A stretch of 64,000 nucleotides of DNA from Heliopora coerulea. Lineage: Eukaryota > Cnidaria > Anthozoa > Scleralcyonacea > Helioporidae. The DNA is taken from NCBI GenBank assembly GCA_030142905.1, contig JASJOG010000202.1, positions 124,001-188,000 of the forward strand, in the 5' to 3' direction. Within the stretch, counting starts at the first letter, position 1, and each line of letters starts with the position of its first letter. The translations under genes were made by a program, and so were the position numbers. The notes under the pieces are model-generated. The model was not told the DNA's origin, did not search any database, and saw only the letters and a list, made by a program, of their open reading frames with translations. Positions 13,085 through 26,100 of the stretch are shown here, piece by piece.

Positions 13085-16000
13085 GTATGTTCAAATATGT
13101 TTGTTCAAATATATTCTGCATGTTCATACAATATAAGATAATTCTTACTCGAAAACTAAATTCTAATGCCAAAAGCGGTATTAAAATCTCGCTGCATGTT
13201 GTTCGAGAGAATCATTTATAAGCAATCATTTAATGCAAGTGTTGAACCGTTTAACTCATAACTTACTTGAACATTAATGTTGTCATTAATAATCAACGGT
13301 CCGCAAAAGAACTATCGATCCAATAACATTTCATGTAAACCAAATAATTTCGTTCTGATATCAACATCCTGGCTAAAAATGTTTAACTACCATTGATTTA
13401 TGTACTTTTAGAATAACCTGATCATATTACAAACTCATCTATTGATGTCGACTAACGTTTTCCACGGTTGATATTTAACAGGTGGAATTTTAGTGAAGCG
13501 TCTCTCTTTCAAATTTTCAAGACGAATCTAGACCCAGTATTCGAATATGCAAAACCTGGATTTATTGGTAAGTCCACTAAGTAGTCTATTTTGTGTCAAA
13601 ATTGAGATATTTCTTTTTAGCAAAGGAGGTACGTTTTTTTTTAAATTATCCAAAATATCTCGCCCTCGTACTAAGACTACGACACAACCGGCAGAAGGCT
13701 TGGGCACATTTTCTTTTCCACGGAAATTTTAGTTCACATGCTGATGAAATTAGTTTTTCTGTCATTACATTACATTATACAACATTACATTATATAACAT
13801 TACATTATATTACATTACATTACATTATATTACATTACATTACATTGCTTACATTGCCTTATACTCCATTGCAATAGGTACATTACATTACATTACGTTG
13901 CAATATCTTGCTTTACGTTACCTTTTATTGTGTTGCAATGCGACAAAAAGATGTCTGGCCAACAAGAACTCGTTTTCATAAAATATTACAAAGGATTTTA
14001 TCAAATGATGATCCTAGAAAGTCACCTAATTCCTTCCTTCGACGGGTAAGCATCAACCACGGATAAAAATTGTTGACGATAGTCCCTTTCTTTTTCTTCG
14101 GTAAAGCTCGATTACTGACGAGAAGTAATGAGCTAACTTGCAACGTTAACCAATTTGATACGGTCATGACTTCCCTTCACATTGACCGAAGGACAATGGT
14201 CGTGTAGGTATCGCCAGCTGACGTACTTTCGAAAGTGTACAGGAGTCTATTCAGCCGGTTAAAAAAAAAAAGACATTTGACAATGGAACTATCTGCACAG
14301 CAGAGCACATGCTTTTTCAAATAGTGACAGGGACGCAATATAGTTGGGGGACTACTAATTTAACAATGAACAAATTGTAAAGTTAGTGTCACTATCAAGC
14401 TGAGTAAACGAAGTAGTCGATAATAATCGTTTTAGGAACGCTTTTCGAGTTCATAAACCGTTTTCACGTAGGCTCCAGCCCATAATATACATTGAAAATC
14501 TTATCCGACTTCCCAAGGACGTTTGATTCGAAGCTTTCCTGTGATGTTTTGGCGTTTATTTGAAGTGAATATGTGGTGGAACACTTTGAACCTTTGTCAT
14601 TGACAATTTTTGTAAGTTATTGTGAGCGTGAATCAAGCATAATATATTCAAACCATTTCTTATATAGACAAAATGGAAGTTGTTGAGTTCACCTTTGGAG
14701 AGCGGACACCTTGTGTTAAATTTATTAAAGCGTTTGAAGGAACCCGAAAAAAGCTGTCGAAAGAGGGATTGAAAGGAAACGATGTGGACGTAGAAGAGCT
14801 GGGCAGTCATTTGTTGGTGCTTGATTTGGATCTTTTAATGAGCGCTCCAGATGCAAGTGTTGTGATAAGAGTACGTCTGGGGGGGAAATTGTGAGTATAA
14901 ATACTTGAAAGAGTGAAATGCAATGTTCAAGCACCCATATCATGCTTGCAGAGTAGAAGCTATAGGCATTATAGGCTTGCGTTCACTAATTGTGCTCGCT
15001 GTCACGTAATGTTGCCATGGAAGCTTAATCGTACTTTCACTCCAAATGACTGAGCTCGTCTTAACCCTTTCCTGTCCGAGATGTCTCCCCTTGATGAGTA
15101 AATTCGTCTGGAGTTAGCCGGAGTAATATTAAAAAGTCTTCTACGGACCAGAGAGAGTTAATTTTCTAGTTCTAAAAAGCGAAGTATGTCAGGAAAGTTC
15201 AGCCCACTGAAAGTCTGGCATTAAATCTTGTAAATATGAAAAACATTAAATCCACTATAAGGGGGAAATTTCCTTCCAAAAGGAAATTTTGGCATTGAAA
15301 TGTAATGAAAAGGAAAGGCTGTTGGGGAGAAAATTCAAGGATTTTAATTTTCTTCTGATTAACAATCGCGTCAGAAAATTTTATTGAAATGAAGAATTTA
15401 AAAAGGAAATTTTTGTGGTTATGGAAAGGAAGCACGTGTGAAAATGACATTTGTCCGTATCTTACAAAATGTTTTGCGCTAGTGCTCAAGACCTGAACCA
15501 GATATAGTTTGCATGTTTTGAATTTTTTGATACAAAGGTTTCCATAGCAACATGTGCACTTGACTGCTACAACCGCCTTATTGGAAAAAGTTTTTAGGCT
15601 GCGCAGAAAAGTGAATAAGCTCTAAAATTTAATGAATAAATTGAACAAACACATCAGGCTTAATTTTTATGTATTTAAATCTAATTGGAATGTTGAGAAT
15701 TTACTTTCACTAAACAAATTCCAAAAATCGGAAATATCTTTTAAAAAATAATTCCTATTCCTATCATGGAAATATTTTCCCATTCCAATTAGAGCATTAT
15801 GCATGAGTTAAGGTTTCATAGTGTCTTTATAATGTGTTAGCGAAATTTTTATGCATATTCAGTTTTTTTGTTTAGCCTAAAGATCTTACATTATCACGAG
15901 CATGACTGTATGGTGACATCGTTTTTAAGAAAACTCCTGCTTAAGATATCTAAAATAATGCAAACCTTTTCCATCCAAGTTTCACTGATTTGCATGATAT

Positions 16001-19000
16001 ATTTTTGAGATATGGACGAAGGTCACTTTTCATGCTTACTTGGTTTCGAGCCAGACTTTAAGTACATGGATTAAATTCAATTTTCATGCTCGAATCCGTA
16101 CATCCCCCATTCATCCATCCACCCACCCAACCGTTAAGTTGATAATTTTTGAAGGAGGAAAATCTCGAGTGCTTCGATATTTTTAAAACGCCATCGGCAC
16201 CTGTTACGAAAAATGCAACATTGGGCCACCCGGCTGTGAATCGAACCTATTTTTCACTTTTCGCAACAGGTCCCGGTTGGGTCTTAAAAATACCTAAGTA
16301 CTCGAGATTTTCCTCCTTCAAAAATTATCAACTTAACAGTTAGCGGTCGAGTGTAAATGTCATAATGTTCTATCGAATGCACCCACCCAACCGTTCGTTT
16401 GCTCGTTCCTTCATTCATATATTCTTTCATATTTTTTTCATATTCGTTCGTTCGTTCGTTCATTCAGTCATTCGTTTGTTCGTTCATTCATTTGTTCATT
16501 CATTTATTCAATCATTCATTCGTTTTAGTGTTGGTGCAGAAGTTGACGTTGCAGTAGAAGACCTCTCCATTTCAGGTCGAGTTCAGGTCACGATACAACT
16601 TAATCACAGGGTACCATTTCCTCACATAAAAGGTGTTTCAATCACATTCCTAGAAAAGTAAGATGTACTTTCCTATGCTCTCCACTTATCACTGATTTAC
16701 AGTTATCTCCCTGTTTGATCCTCATCTGTACTGTGTTGTAAAAATAACTTCAGTTCGTTCATCCTTTAATGTAACAGACCAGACATCGGCTTCGACGTTC
16801 GTATGTTGAAAGCATTGCAGCTGATGGACGTACCTATGGTCAAGGACTTCGTCAACTCGCTTGTCATTGAAAGCCTTACTGTTGGTGAGAATAAATTACC
16901 TAAGAAATAAGACCTTTGGCGATGCTAGGGGAAAAAGGGTATATTCAATGGAATATTATGACATTTACACTCGACTATTAGCAGTTAAATCGTTATTTCT
17001 GATGAAGAAAAGTTCCGATTGTCTGGGTACAATTTTTAAGACCCAACCGGAACCTGTTGCGAAAAATGCAACTTTCCATCCGGTTGGGAATCGAGTGTAA
17101 ATGCCATAATATTTCTTTGAACATACCCTTCACTTCATCGGCATTACCACCATATAAAATACAGAACTCGTGGCCATGCTCTCGGCAGCGGCCTTTGTAG
17201 CTCAGTTGATAGAGCATCGCACTAGATTCGCGAGGTCGCTGGTTCGATTCCTTGTGTGTGGATGGAATTAGGGTTAGAAGCAGATTAAGGTCACGATTGG
17301 CAGTTGGGTTCACGTTATGGTTTGGGTTAGGATTTAAGTTTAGTGTAACGGTTAGGTGAGTTGATCTGGTGATTACTTAATTAATTCAGGGGCATCCGCT
17401 AAACTGCACTTCACCCCCATTGTGTTTTCTTCCTGTATTATTAACTCTTTCGCAGCGAGAGCTTCCCCTTTTACGAGTAAAATCGTCTGGCGTTAGAGTA
17501 AAATAATAGAAGTGTTATCTTACCAGAAGAGAGTCAATGAGTTTAGGTAAAAAATATAACATAGGCTAAAGACGATATAAAATAAAGCAATTTGAATGAT
17601 GATTTGTAGCACATGTTGCCTCAACAAATTTTGCCGAAAGACATTCATAAATGGCATGTTCCACGAATCCGTTTTATTTAAAAAGTTTGTATTATATCAC
17701 TGAGTTTGTTGTTCGGTCCGTATGGAAAACTACGCATGCTGATTGGCTGCTGAACGCTCCGATATTTTACGATGTTGGACCGACCAGTCCAACTCGCTCT
17801 TTACTCCGGATGAGTAAATTTCGGCGGGAAAATCTTCGAACCGATTTTAATGACGTTTAGGGAGAATTAAGTATTGTCATCGAAATTTTGAATAATAAAA
17901 TGTATTGGAACACTGGTGCTGCTTTGGTTTAAAGCTAATTGTATAAAAGTACGATAAATAATTGTTAAACTGGTGGAAACGAGAAGCAAAACGAACACGT
18001 TGTGAGGTAAGGAAAACAGCGACATCCGAGGACGAAAACCCAATCAACCATGCTGTGAAGTGTTTCCCTTTGGTTTGTCGTCTCGGTCTCTGTCAACATT
18101 TTCAAACATATTCAAACAAATGCTAGGAGGAGTGCTTTATCAGGATTTAAAACACGAGCCGATAGCCGAGTGTTTTAGACCCGATAAAGCACGTACCTCG
18201 AGCTTTTCAAATGTCTTATAAAGTTCACCTCTTAATCCGCTAATTTGAGAAGAAAGTTTGGAAATTTATGTTTTCTAAGCCGAAAAAATTAACTTCTTCT
18301 CCAGCTATAAAGGCACGTGTGTCCTTATAGGTGAAGACACGATACAGTTATGATTATATATATTATATTATATTATATTATATTATATTATATATTATAT
18401 TATATATTATATTATATATACACATATATTTTCAATCTGCAGACGGACGTTTCGCTGTACTATAGCTCATCAGTACTACAGCTGTACTACAGCTCATCCG
18501 CTTTAGAGAGGTGTCCGCTTTATAGAGAGTTAATGTGTAGGAAAATACCTGTATGTTATATAGGGCCAGGATCAGCTAGTTGTGCCCGCCTTAGAGAGGT
18601 GTCCGCTTTATAGAGGTGTCTGCATTTAAAGAGTTGACTGCATATCTATATATCTATATGAATATGTATATTTATATGTATATTTATATGTATATGTATA
18701 TGTAATGTCGGTATTGCTAATGAGTAGATGCAAGACGTACCGCCAAATCTACAGTTACTCTGTTTTGATTTTAGCCATTGTGGATCCTGAACAAATATAT
18801 ATTCCATTACATGACGTCGAAGGAGATAGGCTGACGAACACAGCAATAAATTTCTCATATGGTAATGCAATATTTCAGTTATTCAGTTTAAGCCTTGTAC
18901 GACTGTTGAGATTTAGAGGGAATAGTGCAGCAGGAATTGCAGGAACTTAGAATTAAATTGCCACGAAATAAACGAGTAAGGCATCCTCACTCAGCAAATG

Positions 19001-22000
19001 AATTTCGTTTCACATTCGATTTTATCATAAGATTTCGCATATTGTGCATTTTAGTCAAAGACAGCATGTAGTAATGATAGATCCAGGTTGAAAATGAAGT
19101 TCTCTTGAGTATAAAACAGACAAAATCGCTAAGTATTGTTTTCGCCTGTTACCACCCTGTTGACATCATGAAATCACTTTGTAGGTTACTTCGTAACATT
19201 GGGCGTGGGCAAAAGTAAGGGAATAATATTATGATGTTAATTGGGCAATCACCAAAGCAAAGATATACGTTTTCCGATTTTGTTCATCATATAGTATTTT
19301 TCTTGGGATAGCTTGATGAAAATAAGTTTCGCTCTGACGGAGGATCTCCGCTCGAAACGGGTTTTTTTTCTAATTTCAGCTTCGGCAGTTTACAAACCTT
19401 TTTACCTTTAAAATGATGTTTGAAACTGCTTCCGCATTTTTACAACTGTTATTCCGTTGCTTGATGAAAATATGTCTAGATAATATTACACTGCAGCCTA
19501 GTAGCCATTGGAGTGAGGGAAGTATCTGCCTGCCTGGAAAATTTTGTCGGTGCCTTTTTTCGGCGAAAAGACTGTCTTTTGGTTGTCTATTTTTTCCAGT
19601 TGCTAGAATTGTGTACTTCTTGATCTCGGGCGTTGAATAAAGACATATGTTCCAACAGTAAGCCAATTCTTATCAGATCGGTCCCAGTAAGGCGCAACTG
19701 CTATAACTACAGTTTGTTTCTTACATTCTTACTATTTCTTACATTCGTCGCATTCTTTGAATGCGACATTATGGCGGCCATGTTGGCATAACTTTAAGAA
19801 AAGAATTTCATCATACCTTACTAGAACGCACGCAAAAATCTCGCAGCTTGTTTAAAAGACGTGTTTCCAACTGGTTTGGTGCACGTCTGTGGACAAGTTG
19901 CAGCGACAGTGTTTTTTCGTCGACAAGCTACAAGCTTGTAGCTAATTATCATGTTGAAAGGCCACGCAAACAATATTAGACTTGTTGGAACAACTTGTGC
20001 CGAGTCTGAAGCTGTCGTCAACTTTGTTTCAAGTCTAAAACAAATCCTTCGCGATTTGTTCACATTTGGAAACGAGCACTAATAACTCGTGCTGATGTCA
20101 ATGATAAAAATTGGATACTGCCTAGACAGTGCTAAATAACGAAACAAGTCCAAAGTTTGGTAACTGTTGTCATTGATCGCAAAAATTCCAACGAGTGAAA
20201 CGTGTTCTGAAACAGGAATAGCAACCAGACTAGATTTTATACGAAAAAAAGTCATGTAAGAAAAAGTTAACCAATGAGATGTGCGAGACAAAAATAGACA
20301 AACGAACGACTTGGTAACAGAAAAGAAGTCTTATTGGTTAACTTTTTGTCACATGACTCCTTTTCGTATAAAACCTTGCCTAGTTCCTGTTCCTGTTTCA
20401 GAATACGTTTCACTCTCTGACAAAGCGCTTTAGCTCGAAACGTTACAATTCTTTGCGATCAGACACAGCAGTTACCAACCTTTGAACTTCTTACATGCTG
20501 ATGTCAGTTAGATAGAACAGTTCTCATCAACTATGACGCAGATTTGCTACATGTTGTACGTTTTTTCGTGCACATGTTACCTTCAACATGGCCAACGCAT
20601 CGTCGTTCTTTCGCACGTTTGGTTCGAAAGATTTGATCCCAACTGACCTACAGTTTGAATGCCAAGTTTCTACATGCAATTTCATATTGTTCAGTAAATT
20701 ACTTGCAGTTGGACATACCTAAACTTTATTATCGTTTCCTTTGGCCGGTTGTGAGGTTTTTGCTAGATCAACTATATTATGTTTTTGCTCTGCGACAGTT
20801 GTTCTGTATCGTATATGAATTATAAAGTCAAGTGTCGTGCAGGGTTGCAATAAAATCATTCGTCTTTCTTTAAAATTATCTTTGTAGCGGTTGGCGTTTT
20901 GACAGTGACGGCTGTTGGAGGAGGAGATAATCAGGTGGCAGGTACGACAATAGAGAATCGCATTACACTTTATAAGAGAAGAAAAAATCGAAAGGAAAAA
21001 CAAAAAAAGATATCAAAACCCATTATAGTCCATGCGAAGTTTATGAAGTGAAGAGAAAAAGAATTTTTTACTTAAGTGAAGATCGAGTTGAACTTTGGCT
21101 AATCCATAGCTCTGACCATTTTGGCTAGAAAGCTAGCTAGGGGTTGGAAGGTGTCTTGTGAGTTTATGATATCTGCATGTAGATGCAAAATAATACCACT
21201 ATACCGCTAGAGTATTTTATCATTTAGTAAAATGTATGATCTCTAGATGACTCTTAAAGTTTGAATAGTTGGTCTGCTATTTGTTGCAATGAAATTATTC
21301 ACTTTTCAAGGATTTATCCTTTATTCTCATGTGTCGCTCCTTCAAAATTAATCACCCATTCCCTTCTAATTGCTTTAAAATCTTAATAGCTGAGGAGAAA
21401 TAAAATTTTCTTTAGGCGATTTGATGGCTTATTAATTTGATGGTGTTCTATGATTTCACCAGTAATAAGTTGATTTAAGGCTGACCTATATCATCCTAAT
21501 TACTTAAAAAATCGTAAATGTTGACGCGCTGAAATAGTCAGGAGTCATCGTCCCATCTTGACGTCATTAGTACCTTGGTCAACTTTATGCCTTCCGTCAT
21601 TCGATGGGTCTATGTTACTAGTGTCCACATCAAACAATTAACTACTTCCTTCTGTTTTTCGTAACTCGCGTATTGCCAACTCATTATGGTTACCTAGTGT
21701 TGCAATTTTACAGTCTTTATTTATGAATTACAAGTTAAGTACGGAGAACATCTAAATGTCTAAAACGTATCACAACCACGCACCCATTATTAACCTCGTT
21801 TGTTAAGTCTGTACAGGAAAGTAGTTACCTGCCCTTACAAAAATTTCACATGCCATTTTATATATGAAAATAATATTTCACATGTTGTTTCAATTGCATA
21901 TTTGAAATGAAAATTTCACATGTGAAATTAATTTTCATTTGTGAATTTTCCATTTCATATGGGAGATACATGTTTCGTATACCAAGATTTCACATGTGAA

Positions 22001-23145
22001 ATTTTGCACCAGCTCATCCCCTCGCCCACCGTGCGAAGCGCTGTGCGAGGGTACTAATCTCGACGTGCGTAGAGTCCATTTACACGCGTGGTGACTAGCG
22101 AGAAAAATTTTTGCAACGTGTATGTATGTTTGAATGTATATATTAAATGTATATATATATATATTAAAGAAATGGTTCGTGATTTGGCGTGCTCCATTGA
22201 GTTATGGATGCACGCGGGAGGTTGGCAGATCACGAACTCAATGGAGCACGTCAAATCATGAACCATTTTTTTTATAACATAGTATCACGTACAAAATAAC
22301 GAAAAACAAACTTTATTTTGCTGATAAAAAATTGCTTTTTCCTTACGTAAGCCAAAAATTCGAAACTTTTTGATTGACCGCTTGAACATCGCGTGATCCT
22401 CAAGGTCTCGGGCTTCGATTTTTTTCCTTAATAATTGCTCACGAAGCGAGTGTTTTTTATGAATCAAACTGGGGTTATTGAAGAAAGAAAACGTAACAGA
22501 CAGTTTGAGAGAATGTATTAGGTAGTTATTTCAATGTTATTCTTTTTATATGTAGTTTTTTTCATCTATTATGGCTTTAAATTGATGTATGTCACAGAAT
22601 GTGCTTTCGGGTTGTATTTTCTTCTTACAGTTTTTTGACTAAACCGCTTGTGTTTACTAAGTATAACTATTCCATTTCGTTCACCTTTATTGAAATGTTG
22701 TCACAGAACAGTTTATTGTTCTTTTTATTTTCACCGAATTTTCTTTGCTAAAATTGTATACATTTCATCTTTGAAGAAAGAGGCAAAACGTTTCGTTGGT
22801 CGAGTAGATTCGCTGTTTTGCTTGTTTACTAAAGGCTGAAACACTTCTTCCCCACCAAAGTCAATCACAAATGTCAAAACCTGTTATCCTCTTCCAGCTG
22901 TCGATGTTTTCCTTCGCTATTTAAGTAATAACCCGCTTTTTTTGATAGTTCAATAATAATTTTCTCAAGAATATATTTTTTTCGAAACGTTTTCCCGCAG
23001 TTTTTCCCGTGCTCCATCAAGATACGGAGCACGCATGGCAGCCAATCAGAAGCTGCGTTGTATTACCCCGTACATCTATGTCTTGACGTACGTGGAATCT
23101 TGTTACACGCGTGGTGGCGAGGGAGAAAAATTTTCGCTTTGTGTA

Positions 23146-23180
<35 letters not shown>

Positions 23181-26100
23181 ACATATTTTGCATTATTTCA
23201 GCATTGAAGCCAGCAAATGATTTAAGACTGGCAAAGGAAATGGCTTCCTTGGTGCTTGCGACTGTTTTTTCTTTTGGGGGCCATCTTAGTAACTGGACAA
23301 TTTATCACTTGAAATAGCAGTTCTCAAAGTTAGCTCCTTGGAATATGCATTTGCCAACCGTTCACTTTTTTGCAACAACGCTTTGTCTTGGTTCTTTCTG
23401 ATTTATATGAACAAAAGACGTAAGGGAACTCACTTGCTGTCAGGACATTTACTAAGCGACTAAGTGTATTAAAACGACATTCTTCGCTGAAGTTGACTTG
23501 ATATAAATTTAGAGACTATTCACGTTCTGGTAACCACTTACCTGAGCTACACAATCACAGGTACGTCTGAATCGAGTAGCTTTGAAATCCAAGTTCTGCG
23601 AACGGAATTGTTTTGAGCAGCTTTCAAAGGTAGCTTCCCGACTTCATTCTTCCCTTAGGGGGACTTCTTGTACCAAATATTATTGCCTGGATTTTTGGTA
23701 GTGTTTGTTGGTAATGTAGAATGAAGATTCTTGTTTATTCATCTCTGTTGGACAATGGCTTTTGAATATTTTGTAGTAATTAACCGGAAAGCGTTCATGG
23801 TCAATTGTTTGAGAAGTGGGATAGCACACTCATCGTCCAGAAGACTTGACCAGGCCGTGACAGTCTTTGGATGCTTTCTCCACTTTCCACTCAAGGATTT
23901 CATTGCCTCATTCAGGATTTTTTTCCCGTGCCGGTGAACGCTTTGTTAAAAATACGTAAGAGTTTCGGGTTTGTACGCTACGCCATTTTTTTTAACGAAA
24001 GTTTTACAGTGGAAAAAACTACGTCGATTTCTTCCCTCTTCTCGTTCTTCTTTCGACAAAACTTGCACAAGGTTTGCTTGTCGTATTTTGTTGTATGTTT
24101 TGTATATTCCGATTTTTGGTCAGTAATAAAAATGCAGAACTCGTTCACGTTTTCTTTGTTTATTTCGACAGTTTCGCAGATCTTTGATGTTCGTTACTGA
24201 AGTCTTGTACCTCCGGATGAACACTTAGCATAAATCTTTATCATAGCACATCTGAGTCATTTGTAACCAACTTTGAGATAATGCAGAATTTATCAATTTT
24301 TTACGTCAAAAAAAAATATCAAAAAAATATTCAATCATGAGCTGTCCGTAATGCTGGTATCCGACTGATAACCTATGAGAATGCTCCACTTTTAAGACTG
24401 AATATCTGGTAAAATGAGTGAGACGTTTGACTGGAAAAGAACACGAAATACCATAATCCCGAAACTAATATAGGGTCTTGATACTATCATCCATTGTTTA
24501 ATAATTTAATTGTGAGGATGGATCTCTTAGCATTTATTAAGCTGTTAAAGGTTATTCTCACCGAATGTTTTGTTTTAACAAAACAGAATTGAAATTTTAA
24601 ACGTAAATGTGACGATGAGCAGTTTAAATATAAAATAATTTCCAATTTAGATTGTTGTTAATGTGTGGCCAAATTGTGTGTGTGTATTTTATTGCATTCA
24701 CTCTTCCAGTTATAGTAAAGACGATTTGTCTCTGAAAATTTGGAAAAATTATCAGTCTTACTCAGATTCTCGAGAGATGTATTAGAAGGGTGGGCGAGGG
24801 TTTGTTGCGAACACGTACTTCTAGTTTCACATACATGTGAATTAGGAAATTCACATGTGAAAACGATTCCATTTCATATGTGGAAAGAAAATGTCACATA
24901 TTGAATTGTTCCAATTCCATTTGTTTTTCACACGTGAAATGTAATGTGAAATTTTCGTATGGGTAATGTCTTCGTACAGACCGAGCGACGAAGGCACGTG
25001 GTCTGCGCGCAAAAAGCCACAACTTACCCTTTAAAGGAGTATTTTTTTTTTTCTCTTTTTTTCTAATTCTGTACCTTTCAGAATCCCTGGTTGCGTCCCT
25101 TCGAATTTTCAATTGTTCTCATCCCAAATTGTGTCTCTCTTCAAACATTTAGACGAAGTTGTTTGGTTCACGTTTAAATTGGGTAATCAGGAGAGAACGT
25201 TAGAAAGGAGGAACGATGATGTAAAAAAGAGCAAAACTTGCACGTTCTTAGTTTATGACTTGAAAAAGGAGAAGGTAAGAAATAATTCAGCCTAAGAAAT
25301 AACTAACTTACTTATATCCGTTCAAGGGGGTCGATCTCACTTCATTCAATGACGCGTATGAATTTTCTTATATTTCAATGCAGGCATTGATTCCAGTCAC
25401 TCATCATTTTTAAAGTCTGTGATAGGTGAATGGTCACAGTTGCATACATTTTAATTTCCCCTTATTAACAGTTTTTATATCATTATATAAAAGTAAGCAA
25501 AATTATCTATGAATAGTTATCACACTGTAAAAGTTGTGGGAACAATTCAATATTTTAATAAAATACAAAACAATGGTAACTCCAAATGTTGTTGACATTT
25601 TTATTGATTGTACGTTTCGACTAACTTAAAGTCATTATCAGGAGTAATTATACTAACTTACAGTCATCATCAGAAATGATGACTGTAAGTTTGTCGAAAC
25701 GTAGAATCAATAAATATGTTAACAACAATTGGTGTTACCTTTGTTTTGTATTTCACACTGTAAACCTGTTTAACAACCGCGGTTAAACTTTTCATTAAAA
25801 TTATGGTCATTTGCAGCTAAATATTTTCCATTAAGCCTATTCTCCACTAGGCGGAATTTTTCGCTCGAAATGCACTTTCCGCCCGAAAATCAATATTAGG
25901 CATGCGCAGTAGCTATTCATTTTTCCGCTTGGCAGCATTGGCGTTGTCTCGATAAAGTTGAAAACGATCCGACTTTTTCCGCCTCCGCAATTCCGCTAAA
26001 GTGAAATAACCAATCAGATCGCAAGAAAAGGAAAACAACATGGAAGGTGATGCTCGCATGAGTAGCTTTGGTATTAACTCGTTAAAAGAATTGCTTCGCG

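Noticed and set aside
13758..13910. CRISPR-like array from regular repeats
   Set aside because: It is a simple pentanucleotide satellite in an intron; no spacers and a eukaryotic context.
17188..17262. A functional tRNA gene
   Set aside because: A and B boxes are good but the T stem and acceptor stem do not pair well, and similar decayed copies occur elsewhere, so a SINE is more likely.
23111..23317. An exon after TTATTTCAG at 23201 (ALKPANDLRLAKEMASLV)
   Set aside because: Exons 7 and 8 join in exact phase and continue a C2 fold without it; no similarity to C2 domains.
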